From Paenibacillus doosanensis (GTDB taxonomy: Bacteria > Bacillota > Bacilli > Paenibacillales > NBRC-103111): DNA of 64,000 nucleotides. Positions 7,608-16,698 of this stretch are shown here, piece after piece; positions within the stretch are counted from its first letter, which is position 1; the number at the start of each line of letters is the position of its first letter. The stretch lies in contig NZ_JANYUY010000017.1 in the NCBI RefSeq assembly GCF_025060755.1, positions 58,368-122,367 on the forward strand. The letters are read 5' to 3'. The translations under genes and the position numbers were made by a program. The notes beneath the pieces are model-generated. The model was not told the origin of the DNA, did not search any database, and worked only from the letters and a program-made list of their open reading frames with translations.

Positions 7608-9263
7608 TCACTTGGCCTTGCCCGCCATAAGGCGGTCGTACTGGGCTTGTCGCACCGCAAGCACATCGTCGATGCCAATGTCCCGAATTCTCTTGGTGAA
7701 GCTGTCCCACTTATCGATCGGCTCTTGGCCGAGAATGAACTTGGCGACCATCTCGTCCTTGTACGTCGTAATGTCCGTCAGTTTCCGGTTCAAGCGGCTG
7801 GATTCCTCATTCGTCGGGGCGGCGAATTCCACGACGGGCACGATATACGGCTCCACCAGCTTCGCCCGCTCGGCCAGCGTCTCATCCGTCAGCTTCAGCA
7901 TCGACACATATTCCTTCTTCATTACAAGACTGTTCAGCTGCCAGGCGCCGATCGAGCGCACCGCCTCGACCGGACCGAGCCCGTCCGGGTTGTGCAGAAC
8001 GAAGTCCGTAAACACGGGCTTCCCATCCTTCATCGTATACGTCTTTCCTTCAACGCCCAGCGTGGAGCGCTTGGAATTTTCCATGCTGTAGATAACGTAG
8101 TCAAGCCAGCGCAATGCGATATCGGGATATTTGGAGTCCTTGGTGATGGCCGCGTTGCCGTTGGCGAGCCACGTCGTCTCGATATGTCCTTTGTAATTGT
8201 TCGGCCCTGCGGGCGGCTTCGTCATAACCCACTGCGCATTGGCTTCGCCCGCTTCCTTGAGCTTGTTGATCCACAGCGGATTCGATTCCTGCCATCCCAG
8301 AACGGCGCCGGACAGGCTGCGAATAATTTTTGAAGTGGCCTGGTCCTTGTTGTTCACTGCGAATTCCATGTCGAGCAGGCCTTCTTTTACAAGCTTGTTC
8401 AGGAACACAACCATTTCCTTGGCCCGCGGGTCCAGCCATTCGTATTGAATTTTGCCGTTTTTGTCCGGGTAGAAACCGTCGCTCGTCCGCAGATGCAAAC
8501 CCCAGGCGTTGCCCCAGTAGTAGAGCTGCGCCGTCCCGTCGTAGTTGGTCATCGGGATTTCGTCGGCTTTGCCGTTCCCGTTCGGATCTTTCTCCTTAAA
8601 CGCTTTCAAAACGCTGTACCAATCGTCGACCGTCTCGGGCTCCTTAAGTCCCAGCTTGTCGAGCCAATCTTTGCGAAGGAGCCAGCCGTATGGACCTGCG
8701 GCCACCTCCTCGTCCCTGGCTCCGGCCAACCGGTACGTATTGCCGTCCGGCGTCTTAAGCAGCGCAGGCAGCAAAGGCTTCTCCTTGAATACCGCAGCGG
8801 CGTTCTCTCCGTACTTCTTCAGCAGATCGTCCAGCTGGAGCAGCAAGCCGTCTTCTCCGTATTTGCCCAAATCGAATCGGGTGAAGATGATATCCGGCAA
8901 ATTCGTTCTTGCGGCGAGCCGGGTTTGGATCGCCGTCGTGAACTGGCTGTTCGGCACGACCTCCCATTTGATCTTCACCCCGGTCACCTTCTCGATCTCC
9001 TGCCATACAGGCAAGTTCTGGGTCAGGCTTGCCGCCGCGTACGGATTGTCGGGCATCGCCACCGTCAGCGTTACGGAGCCGTCCTTCACGATAGGCATCG
9101 GGTTGGAAGGCGAGCCTGCGGTTTTGGCATCCTCTGACGGGCGAGGAGACGGGACGGGCGTTGCATCCATCCCTTCGGTCCCGGCGTTCGAACAGCCGGT
9201 GGCCGCGATAGCGCATGTCATAATAAAGGCAAACGCTGCTGTTGCTGATCTTGTTTTGTTCAT
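7608..9263 (-). CDS. Sugar-binding lipoprotein of an ABC importer (LplA type)
   Basis: Extracellular substrate-binding protein of about 551 residues, anchored by lipid. The signal peptide MNKTRSATAAFAFIMTCAIA ends in lipobox AATGC. Family motifs include FTRFDLGKYGEDGLL and the calcium-loop-like DPNGNGKADEIP seen in LplA proteins. The start at 9263 is chosen because AAGGGGG lies just upstream; an earlier in-frame start would add a non-signal leader. First gene of a three-gene importer operon, behind the AraC-type sensor gene that probably controls it. The substrate is not predictable from sequence alone; linkage hints at a plant-type oligosaccharide. Confidence 0.93.
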   Translation of the reverse strand: MNKTRSATAAFAFIMTCAIAATGCSNAGTEGMDATPVPSPRPSEDAKTAGSPSNPMPIVKDGSVTLTVAMPDNPYAAASLTQNLPVWQEIEKVTGVKIKWEVVPNSQFTTAIQTRLAARTNLPDIIFTRFDLGKYGEDGLLLQLDDLLKKYGENAAAVFKEKPLLPALLKTPDGNTYRLAGARDEEVAAGPYGWLLRKDWLDKLGLKEPETVDDWYSVLKAFKEKDPNGNGKADEIPMTNYDGTAQLYYWGNAWGLHLRTSDGFYPDKNGKIQYEWLDPRAKEMVVFLNKLVKEGLLDMEFAVNNKDQATSKIIRSLSGAVLGWQESNPLWINKLKEAGEANAQWVMTKPPAGPNNYKGHIETTWLANGNAAITKDSKYPDIALRWLDYVIYSMENSKRSTLGVEGKTYTMKDGKPVFTDFVLHNPDGLGPVEAVRSIGAWQLNSLVMKKEYVSMLKLTDETLAERAKLVEPYIVPVVEFAAPTNEESSRLNRKLTDITTYKDEMVAKFILGQEPIDKWDSFTKRIRDIGIDDVLAVRQAQYDRLMAGKAK

Positions 9264-9310
9264 GGGAACCCCCTTTTCGTATTCGCCGGTTTTATGCACC
9301 GGCTGGCCTT

Positions 9311-9340
9311 AGTATAGTCGGCGGCGGCGATAGCGGTCTA
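9311..9340 (-). promoter_or_regulatory. Candidate promoter of the 5635-9263 operon
   Basis: Minus-strand -10 TATACT (9316-9311) with a weak -35 TAGACC (9340-9335), spacing 18. It lies between the regulator stop and the lipoprotein start. A weak -35 would suit a promoter that needs the AraC activator. Confidence 0.4.
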
Positions 9341-9391
9341 CGAACGATGCTTGCTCTATGCCATACAAAATTTGTTTTTTGCCCAACTGGC

Positions 9392-11659
9392 CTACGGGTT
9401 CCCCTTATATTGGCTCGGCGTAATGCCCATATATTTTTTGAACAGCCGGCGGAACGTAATGTCGTTGTCGAAGCCGACTTTTTGCGCGACCTGCACGATC
9501 GTCGTCTCGCCGGTCAGCAGCCGTTTCGAAGCCTCGATGCGGCGGCGATTCACATAGTCGACGAAGTTCGTGCCGGTCTGGCTTTTGAAGTAACGGCTCA
9601 AATACGAGGGAGAGATTCCGAACGTATCCGCGACCGAGGTAAGCGACAAATTTTGATCGGTATAATGCTGCTCCAAATACGTCCGGATTTCCCGAATCAA
9701 ATGGTCGTTGCGGCTTTGCCGCTCCTCCGCGGCGAGCCGGGCGGCTTCCTCGTACAGCCTGCGAATCGTATCGAGCATAGTACCCGGCTCCTCCTGCTGC
9801 AGCAGCTCGTTCGGACTGACCGACGGCGTCCGGGCGATATTGAGCTCCTCCAGAGCGGCGAGGGCGCATGTAGCTACCCGATAGCACAAAAACCGGATTC
9901 CGCCGAGCGGCAGACGGCTTGCTTGCAGCTCGGTCCGAACGACCCGATGCGCCATCTCGACCGCGCTCGCCGCATTGCCGTTCCGGATCGCCAGCTTCAG
10001 CTCCTCTTCCTCGCCGATCGTTCCCTTCCATTCGTGGGTATCGGAGAATCGCTCCGCATACAATATAGCGCCGTCCTCCTGAATGAACCGGTACTCCAGC
10101 GCGCGAAGCGCCTCGGCGTAGGACAAGTGCAGCTCAACAAGGCTCCGGTACTGCCTCCCGGCGCCGATCGCCCGGTAGGCGACGGACGCCCCCCGCAGCC
10201 CTTCCCGCAATAGCCCAACCGCTTCTTCCTCGGCTTCGCCGCTGTCCGCATTAAGAATGAGCGCCTTGCTTCGCCCGTCAAGCTCGACCCAATACATCGC
10301 GACGAGCCGCTGATCCAGCTCGGGCTTTAGCTGCTCGAGCAGGGCTTCCGGGTTCAACTGCCCTTCGTCCAGCAGCATAACAAGGCAGCGGTAATATTCG
10401 TGCGGGAACGAGATATCCAGCAGCTCCATCGTGCGGGCCGTCTCCGCATAGTCCACGTGGTCCGATTCATGCTTGAGCAGCTTGCTTAAGCATGTGTTTC
10501 GGGCGAGCGGCTTGTACAGCAATATTTCGCTCTCGCTGCGGTCCGCGTCATTCAGCATGGCGTAGATCGCATTTTGCAAAATCGCATATTCGTTGCTGCC
10601 GTTCTCGGCCGGCCGCAGCCGGGCTCGCACCAGACTGAGCATCTGCTCGATCGGACGGTAGTCCCGCCGCGCCAGCAAGTGAGAGACGGTCACGCCGATG
10701 AGCAAATAAAACATCATAAGCGCTATCGCCATCAGCCGGACGCTCTTCAGCTTGGCGGTCAGCATATTGTCCGGCACGACCAGATGATACGTCCAACCGT
10801 TCGCCCCCTCCGCAGATTGGACATGCGCGTAACCGGTTCCGTCCTCAGTGCGCATTGATTGCACGGAGCCGCTCGTACCTTGGGCCAGCTGCCGCTCCAG
10901 CGCCGCCCGGATAGCGGCATTGCCGCCGTAGCCGGTAACGTAGCGCCCTTGCCGGTCGGTTACATAGACGCTGCCGTTCTGCTTGACCAGGGCCGATTTG
11001 CCGAGCAGCTGCTGAATCGTCTCCTCCTTAATGAAAAGCAGCAGCGTCGCCTGGAACACGGAATCTCCGGGAGGCAGCGCATGCAGGTAGGTAAGGAGGC
11101 GTTTCGACTGATTCAGGACGCTCGCCTCCTCCGGCAGCAGCATCGTCCGGTTGTTCAGCTGCGACAGCCTATCCGACCAGTCTCCCGCCGTCAGCCGCTT
11201 GTAGCGGATCAGGTCGGAGAAGAACCGCTCACGGCTGTCTTTGCCGACGGTCGAAATGATCGTGTCCTTGCCGTTGAAATCAATCGCGATCTCATCGACG
11301 AACGGATACGTCGCCTGGAAAATGCGAAGCTCCTGCAAAATGCCGAGCAGCACCCCGATATCGAGCCGGTCGTAGCTTAAGCTGCTCCCCTCCATGTTCA
11401 TCAGCTTGACCGCCCAAGGCATATAAGACAGCTGAACCGCAAACGAGTCCAGCGTCTGAAAGTTCCGGTCGACTTCCGTGCGAATATCTTCCGCGATGCC
11501 GCTGTAGGTCTTGTGCGTTTCCTTCTCGATCGCATTCGTCAGCCAATAATAGGTCGCCACACCGAATACGATCAGCGGCAAAGTAATGATTAGTATGTAG
11601 GAGTACAGCACCTTCGCGAATATGGAACCCGAACGGCCGCGGAAGATGAGCTTCTTCAT
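9392..11659 (-). CDS. Membrane-anchored AraC-family regulator with extracellular sensor
   Basis: One-component sensor-regulator of 755 residues. A first transmembrane helix (VLYSYILIITLPLIVFGVATY) and a second near residues 308-330 (LMAIALMMFYLLIGVTVSHL) enclose an extracellular domain of about 270 residues. The last 100 residues form an AraC DNA-binding domain (YLEQHYTDQNLSLTSVADTF, SPSYLSRYFKSQTGTNF, then DNDITFRRLFKKYMGITPSQYK). There is no kinase or receiver domain, so signal passes directly across the membrane to DNA. Strong ribosome site GGGAGGG. It sits immediately upstream of the importer operon and divergent from the PA14/PHP gene, and is the likely regulator of both. Confidence 0.92.
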   Translation of the reverse strand: MKKLIFRGRSGSIFAKVLYSYILIITLPLIVFGVATYYWLTNAIEKETHKTYSGIAEDIRTEVDRNFQTLDSFAVQLSYMPWAVKLMNMEGSSLSYDRLDIGVLLGILQELRIFQATYPFVDEIAIDFNGKDTIISTVGKDSRERFFSDLIRYKRLTAGDWSDRLSQLNNRTMLLPEEASVLNQSKRLLTYLHALPPGDSVFQATLLLFIKEETIQQLLGKSALVKQNGSVYVTDRQGRYVTGYGGNAAIRAALERQLAQGTSGSVQSMRTEDGTGYAHVQSAEGANGWTYHLVVPDNMLTAKLKSVRLMAIALMMFYLLIGVTVSHLLARRDYRPIEQMLSLVRARLRPAENGSNEYAILQNAIYAMLNDADRSESEILLYKPLARNTCLSKLLKHESDHVDYAETARTMELLDISFPHEYYRCLVMLLDEGQLNPEALLEQLKPELDQRLVAMYWVELDGRSKALILNADSGEAEEEAVGLLREGLRGASVAYRAIGAGRQYRSLVELHLSYAEALRALEYRFIQEDGAILYAERFSDTHEWKGTIGEEEELKLAIRNGNAASAVEMAHRVVRTELQASRLPLGGIRFLCYRVATCALAALEELNIARTPSVSPNELLQQEEPGTMLDTIRRLYEEAARLAAEERQSRNDHLIREIRTYLEQHYTDQNLSLTSVADTFGISPSYLSRYFKSQTGTNFVDYVNRRRIEASKRLLTGETTIVQVAQKVGFDNDITFRRLFKKYMGITPSQYKGNP

Positions 11660-11766
11660 GATGGACCCTCCCCGTTGTTTTGAATGGTTGCTTCATCGTC
11701 GATCTTTCGAACAACACTATTCGCTTTCCGGTTCGCAATTCCTGCCTTGCAAAAATGATATGGGTC

Positions 11767-11783
11767 CGATCAATTTTTGATCG
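11767..11783. promoter_or_regulatory. Palindrome in the divergent regulator/PHP-protein intergenic region
   Basis: Perfect inverted repeat CGATCAA-TTT-TTGATCG between the divergently transcribed regulator (9392-11659) and the secreted PHP protein (11857). Candidate operator; its binding protein is unknown, and AraC proteins more often use direct repeats. Confidence 0.4.
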
Positions 11784-11856
11784 TTGAACAAGCGCCGCCT
11801 TCGGGGCATGATGGGAATATCCCGCCATGCGAGTGGCACAAAGGAGGCAGTAAGCG

Positions 11857-14745
11857 ATGAGTATAGCAAGAAACATACGCGCGACGCTGGTCGTCGTATG
11901 GGCGGCCGCCATTATTTTTGCAACCGCTGTCATCTTCACATTTTCCCCCGCAACGGTATACGGTCAGATCGGCAATGGGCTGAAGGGCGAGTATTTCGAC
12001 AACATGGATTTTACCGATTTGAAAATAACCCGAACCGATGCGAACGTCAATTTTAACTGGGGTTCAGGGGCTCCCGACGCATCGATGGGCGCGGATACGT
12101 TCTCGGTTCGCTGGACCGGGCAAATTCGCCCACTGTATTCGCAGCAGTATCGTTTTTACGTAGGCTTCGACGGCGGCGTCAGGCTGTGGGTCAACGGAGA
12201 ATTGCTGCTGGATCAATGGCATGATCAGACGGCGGCGGAATGGACTTCGTCCATTACTTTAACGGCGGGCGCCGATTACGACATCCGGCTCGATTACTAT
12301 TCCAATACCGGGAACGCCTCCGTCAAACTGTACTGGTCCAGCGCAAGCCAGGCGAAGCAGATCGTGCCGCAAAGCCGCATGAGCGAGACGCCGCCGCTTA
12401 TTAGCGCCGGAAAGACGGCAACCGCCCAAAGCTTCGAGGCCGGTCACGGTCCGGAATACGGCAACGACGCCGATGCGACCAACTCCAGCTATTGGTCCGC
12501 GTATCCGTATCCGCAGTGGTGGCAGCTCGATCTCGGTGCGAGCTACGATATCAGGACGGTCCGCATCCGCAACTACGTCGACGGGACCCGGTATTACCGC
12601 TATGACATTCAGACGAGCGCGGACGGAACGAACTGGACGACCGTTGCGGCGAAAACGAATAACGACGCGGCGACCGATGCCGGCGACACGTATGCGGTCA
12701 GCGGAACCGGCCGTTACATTAGGGTCAACGTGACGTATGACTCCGCCAATCGGGGCACGCACATCAGCGATGTTAAAGTTTACGGTTATAAAGCGTGCAC
12801 GCTGGAACCGGCCTTGCTCACAACCGGCAAAACGGCCGAGGTGGAAGCGCTGCCCTCCTCCCCCGGCGATCCGATCACCACTTACACCCAGTCGGGCCAC
12901 GAACCGCAATACGCGATCGACGGCGACGCCTCCAACAGCAGCTACGCCAGCATTTCGCCGTACCAGCATTACTGGCAGGTCGACTTGCAGGACAATTACA
13001 GGATCAAGCAGCTGAATATCCGCAATTACGCCGACGGAACCCGGTATTACCAGTACCATATTTATGTCAGCAAGGATCAGTTCAACTGGACGGAAGTCGC
13101 GGCGAAAACCGACGAAAAGGCTGCGGTCGACCAAGGGGACTCGTATGCCGTCGACGCTGCCGGCCGGTATATCCGGGTGATGGGAACCTACAATTCTGCT
13201 AACGCGGTGTTTCATATTTCCGATTTCAAAGCGTACGGCTATAGGGAAAATGTGCCTGTCCCTGAACCCGTCGCGAGCCGCAGCGCTTTCAGCATCATTC
13301 AATCGTCCGATAACGATGCGGCGAACGGGATTACATTTATTCCCAGCCCGGATTCGACCCATGAATACGGAATCGGCAGCGACTCGGACGCTTCCAGCGC
13401 CACCGTCGCCGGTCGTTATCTGCGCTTCGACAATGTGGATTTCGGCTCCACAGGGGCGAATCAATTTATTGCCCGCGTATATACGCCGAACGCCGATGCG
13501 GGGCAGCCGCAAGAGACGGTCCGGCTTGAGGTGCGGCTCGATTCGCCGACGGGGACGCTGGCCGGCACGCTTCCCGCCTTCAAGCAGTGGACGAGAAACA
13601 GCACCCTGGCCTGCGACATGGCCAACGTGACAGGCGTGCACAACGTCTACTTGGTCATCGGCAACAATTCGGCCAAAGGGCTCGGGATCAACTGGTTCCA
13701 ATTTGCGCGCAAGACGGCGCTGCCGTCTCCCGCGCCCAGACCTGCCCCGCTCCCGGCTCCGGTCGCTTACAACGTCTATTTCGGCAATTTGCACAGCCAT
13801 ACCGCGTTCTCCGACGGCAAGAGCGTCCCGGATACGGCGTTCAATTACGCCAGAAACACGGCGCATCTCGATTTTCTCGCCGTAACCGACCATTCCAATC
13901 TATACGATCACGACCTCGCCTGGGATCAAAGCTTGGAATGGCGGGATTTGAAAGCGTCCGCCGACCGCAATACGGTGAACGGCAGCTTCGTCGCCATCGC
14001 CGGCAGCGAAACGACCTGGTACCCGCCGGGCGGGTTCGGCCATATGAATACGTTCGCGATGGAGCATTTTATTAACACGTATGAAACGGAATATAACGAT
14101 GCGAACCGCTTCTATGCGGCTGCGAAGCAGTATCCGGCGTCGATCGTACAGTGGAACCATCCGTGGGACGCCGACTTTAACGGCTTTACCCCTTATGATG
14201 CGGATGTCGACAACGTCGTGGACTTAATAGAAACGGCGCGGTCCGGGAACCCGGGCATCGACGATTTGAGTCATTATACGACGGCGCTTGATTTGGGCTG
14301 GCATGTGTCGCCGAGCGGCAATCAGGATAATCACGCGGCGAACTGGGGGACGCTCGATACGCGCAGAACGGCGATACTGGCGGAGAAGCTGACGAGGGAA
14401 GACATCTATGACGCGATTCGCAGCCACCGGGTGTACGCGACGACGGATGCGAACATGAAGGTTATGTTCAAAATCAACAATCAAATGATGGGGTCGACGC
14501 TGTCCAATCCGTCCGCTTTGAATTTTACGATCAGTGCGGCAGATCCCGACGCAGGCGACACGATCAAAAAAATCGAGGTATATACGGAGGGCGGGCAGCT
14601 GGCCGGTTCCGCCAATTTCAACTCCAACAATGTGAGCTGGACCAGCTTTTCCGTGACGAACAATACCAAGAAATATTACTTTATCAAGGTAACTCAAGCC
14701 GACGGCCAAGCCGCGGTCACAGCTCCGATCTGGACCGGTTTGTAG
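11857..14745 (+). CDS. Secreted PA14/discoidin/CBM6 protein with C-terminal PHP phosphoesterase domain
   Basis: Exported protein of 962 residues. The signal peptide covers about residues 1-36 (VVVWAAAIIFATAVIF). A PA14 domain follows, about 42-165 (GLKGEYFDNMDF, VRLWVNGELLLDQWHD). Then two discoidin (F5/8 type C) modules, about 178-313 and 318-462, each with a WWQLDLG or YWQVDLQ core and ending in a DVKVYGY-like strand. A CBM6-like module is at about 475-618 (RLEVRLDSPTGTLAGTLP). From about 638 comes a PHP metallo-phosphoesterase domain of the CehA/McbA type, with metal motifs NLHSHTAFSDG, AVTDHSN, QWNHPWD and GNQDNH. The C-terminal 90 residues are a beta-sandwich. Ribosome site AAAGGAGG. Reaction unknown; it would act on a glycan-bound or phosphodiester substrate outside the cell. 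Confidence 0.9.
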   Translation: MSIARNIRATLVVVWAAAIIFATAVIFTFSPATVYGQIGNGLKGEYFDNMDFTDLKITRTDANVNFNWGSGAPDASMGADTFSVRWTGQIRPLYSQQYRFYVGFDGGVRLWVNGELLLDQWHDQTAAEWTSSITLTAGADYDIRLDYYSNTGNASVKLYWSSASQAKQIVPQSRMSETPPLISAGKTATAQSFEAGHGPEYGNDADATNSSYWSAYPYPQWWQLDLGASYDIRTVRIRNYVDGTRYYRYDIQTSADGTNWTTVAAKTNNDAATDAGDTYAVSGTGRYIRVNVTYDSANRGTHISDVKVYGYKACTLEPALLTTGKTAEVEALPSSPGDPITTYTQSGHEPQYAIDGDASNSSYASISPYQHYWQVDLQDNYRIKQLNIRNYADGTRYYQYHIYVSKDQFNWTEVAAKTDEKAAVDQGDSYAVDAAGRYIRVMGTYNSANAVFHISDFKAYGYRENVPVPEPVASRSAFSIIQSSDNDAANGITFIPSPDSTHEYGIGSDSDASSATVAGRYLRFDNVDFGSTGANQFIARVYTPNADAGQPQETVRLEVRLDSPTGTLAGTLPAFKQWTRNSTLACDMANVTGVHNVYLVIGNNSAKGLGINWFQFARKTALPSPAPRPAPLPAPVAYNVYFGNLHSHTAFSDGKSVPDTAFNYARNTAHLDFLAVTDHSNLYDHDLAWDQSLEWRDLKASADRNTVNGSFVAIAGSETTWYPPGGFGHMNTFAMEHFINTYETEYNDANRFYAAAKQYPASIVQWNHPWDADFNGFTPYDADVDNVVDLIETARSGNPGIDDLSHYTTALDLGWHVSPSGNQDNHAANWGTLDTRRTAILAEKLTREDIYDAIRSHRVYATTDANMKVMFKINNQMMGSTLSNPSALNFTISAADPDAGDTIKKIEVYTEGGQLAGSANFNSNNVSWTSFSVTNNTKKYYFIKVTQADGQAAVTAPIWTGL

Positions 14746-14836
14746 AAGCTGGCTAGTGCTGCCGGGAAACGCGCGCGTATTTTAAATTAGACGGAAACAA
14801 GCCTTCCCCTCAACCGAGCTTTTGCCGATTATAACT

Positions 14837-14871
14837 GGCTACTCCAAGGAATCCTTGGAAGTAGCCTTTTT
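14837..14871 (+). terminator. Rho-independent terminator
   Basis: Stem GGCTACTCCAAGGA paired with TCCTTGGAAGTAGCC (one bulge), followed by TTTTT. It ends the transcript of the PHP-domain gene. Confidence 0.85.
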
Positions 14872-14920
14872 CAACCGGTTTGACGATTTCGATATTGACA
14901 AGAAATTTATTCCATGTTAA

Positions 14921-14938
14921 TGTTTGTATGTACAAACA
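14921..14938. promoter_or_regulatory. MarR-type operator, copy 1 (upstream of the regulator)
   Basis: Perfect palindrome TGTTTGTA-TG-TACAAACA, 24 bases before the marR-type start codon. The same core recurs before the exporter gene at 15402. The regulator therefore probably represses both itself and the exporter. Confidence 0.75.
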
Positions 14939-14961
14939 ACAACTTGAAAGGGTGATTACAA

Positions 14962-15387
14962 ATGATAGCTGATTTATTAAATGGATGCCTTTACTTTACG
15001 GCGAATCAACTCGCTCGTGAAGCTGGAAAAATAGCCGATGAAGAATTTATGTCCCTTGGTCTGTCCCCTACTTACGCCTTTTTGATGCTGGCAGTGAAAG
15101 AGGAACCCGGGATAACCTTGACTGATTTATGTAAAATTTTGAACATCGCACCTTCTACCGGTACTCGCTTAATCGATAAACTGATTCATAAACGGCTAGT
15201 AGAACGAAGAACGGAAGGAAAACTTGCAAAAATCTTTCTCACTGAAAAAGGCGCAAACTTACATGGCGACATCAAGCTTTGCTGGGATCGGCTGTATGAA
15301 CGGTACTCCTTGATTTTCGGGAAAGAAGCAGGCGACGAGCTCACCAAGCAAGCGCTGCTTGCAAGTGAACGTATTAAAAATCACTAA
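14962..15387 (+). CDS. MarR-family transcriptional regulator
   Basis: Winged-helix dimeric repressor of 141 residues. The recognition region ITLTDLCKILNIAPSTGTRLIDKLIHKRLV and the wing RRTEGKLAKIFLTEKG are characteristic. MarR proteins release DNA on binding small aromatic or toxic ligands. Ribosome site GAAAGGGTG. The downstream MFS exporter and the duplicated TTTGTA-TG-TACAAA operators make this a self-contained efflux-control unit. Somewhat richer in A+T than its neighbours. Confidence 0.93.
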   Translation: MIADLLNGCLYFTANQLAREAGKIADEEFMSLGLSPTYAFLMLAVKEEPGITLTDLCKILNIAPSTGTRLIDKLIHKRLVERRTEGKLAKIFLTEKGANLHGDIKLCWDRLYERYSLIFGKEAGDELTKQALLASERIKNH

Positions 15388-15401
15388 TTTTTTTAATATT
15401 A

Positions 15402-15419
15402 TATTTGTATGTACAAACA
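15402..15419. promoter_or_regulatory. MarR-type operator, copy 2 (before the exporter gene)
   Basis: TATTTGTATGTACAAACA shares the perfect core TTTGTA-TG-TACAAA (15404-15417) with the site at 14921. It lies in the gap between the regulator stop and the exporter start, 32 bases before the start codon. Confidence 0.7.
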
Positions 15420-15450
15420 AATAACAATAATAGATAGGCGGATGATTAAA

Positions 15451-16647
15451 ATGAACAAAAAAATGATAACCCATATTCCTCTCATCGCTTTAGCGCTCAG
15501 CACCTTTGCCATTTGTATGGCAGAATTCGTGATCATGGGGCTGATACCGAACATATCGAACGACTTGCATATTTCCCTCCCCTCGGCCGGATATTTAATT
15601 TCAGGCTATGCATTGGGGGTTGCCGTCGGTTCTCCTATTATGGGGATTCTCATTAAACGGATGTCTACGAGAAACCAGTTATTTTTGCTAATGGGAATCT
15701 TTGTTGTCGGGAACGCGATTTCCTTGATCGCTTCAGATTACAGCTTTTTACTGCTCGGGCGCATTGTCGCTTCCTTTACGCACGGTTCATTCATCGGGCT
15801 CGCTACTGTCGCCGCAACCAAAATCGTCTCTGCCGAAAAACAGGCGGCCGCCATCTCGATCATTTTCGGAGGGTCTACGATTGCCAATGTGCTAGGGGTT
15901 CCGTTCGGCACCTTCATCGGTCAACAATTTGGATGGCGTGCCACCTTTGCCGTGCTCACTTGCTTGGGAATTATCGCGGTGCTCGCGCTTCTGCTCTTTA
16001 TTCCCAAGATAGAGCTGGGAGAACGACCTAAATTAAGTACGGAATTAGGGGCCTTGGTTCGACCCCGTATTATTCTCTCGTTGGTGATGGCTATTTTCAG
16101 CTTTGGCGGGATCTTTGCTACCTTCACTTTTATCGCACCCATGCTGGAGCAGTCTATTCACGTTTCTCCGAATCAAATCACTTGGATTTTTCTAATCTTC
16201 GGTATCGGCCTTACGGTAGGCAATATGTTAACAAGCCGATTGGCAAAATGGAAATCGGGAAATGTGCTGCTGGGAAATGCTATCTTTCTTGCAATTGTGC
16301 TAGGTACGATGTACTGGTCCGCCGAAAATATCGTCACGGCCTTCCTCAATGTATTCTTACTAGGGGCTGCGATGATGGGAATGATCAGCTTCTTGCAGCT
16401 CAGCATTATCAATAAAGCAAAAGATGCCCCCAATCTCGTTTCCATCGTCAACGTCTCCGTGTTGAATTTAAGCAATGCGGCAGGAGCGTTCGCCGGAGGA
16501 TGGGTCATTGAAAGCTCGCTTGGAATGAGAGCTCTTCCCGCCGTCTCTTTACTTATTACAGTCATTGGCATCGCCCTTATCTTATATATTAACTATCGGG
16601 ATCATAAAGGTGCGGAACGTATTTCCATCCGACAATATGCGAAGTAA
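15451..16647 (+). CDS. MFS drug/sugar exporter, DHA1 (AraJ/YdhP-like) family
   Basis: Membrane exporter of about 398 residues with twelve predicted helices. The N-terminus reads ALSTFAICMAEFVIMGLIPN, the hallmark of the DHA1 exporters, and the loop 2-3 motif appears as GSPIMGILIKRMSTRNQLF. Proton-driven export of arabinose-like sugars, purines or drugs is known in relatives. ATG at 15451 is chosen for its upstream TAGGCGG; an earlier ATG at 15409 would place the operator inside the coding region. Regulated by the MarR protein upstream. Confidence 0.92.
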   Translation: MNKKMITHIPLIALALSTFAICMAEFVIMGLIPNISNDLHISLPSAGYLISGYALGVAVGSPIMGILIKRMSTRNQLFLLMGIFVVGNAISLIASDYSFLLLGRIVASFTHGSFIGLATVAATKIVSAEKQAAAISIIFGGSTIANVLGVPFGTFIGQQFGWRATFAVLTCLGIIAVLALLLFIPKIELGERPKLSTELGALVRPRIILSLVMAIFSFGGIFATFTFIAPMLEQSIHVSPNQITWIFLIFGIGLTVGNMLTSRLAKWKSGNVLLGNAIFLAIVLGTMYWSAENIVTAFLNVFLLGAAMMGMISFLQLSIINKAKDAPNLVSIVNVSVLNLSNAAGAFAGGWVIESSLGMRALPAVSLLITVIGIALILYINYRDHKGAERISIRQYAK

Positions 16648-16652
16648 CACAG

Positions 16653-16687
16653 ACAAGGCCCTCTTGAGAAGAGAGGCCTTGTTCTTT
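16653..16687 (+). terminator. Terminator between convergent genes
   Basis: Stem ACAAGGCC-CTCTT paired with AAGAG-A-GGCCTTGT around a three-base loop (16653-16682), then TCTTTG. It serves the exporter gene and may also stop the opposing uvrA-like transcript. Confidence 0.8.
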
Positions 16688-16698
16688 GTATATCCAAA

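Noticed and set aside
12259..13893. Long open frame of 544 codons on the minus strand
   Set aside because: It lies wholly inside the PA14/discoidin/PHP gene on the other strand. The long frame is a by-product of its G+C-rich codons, has no ribosome site and shows no recognisable domain.
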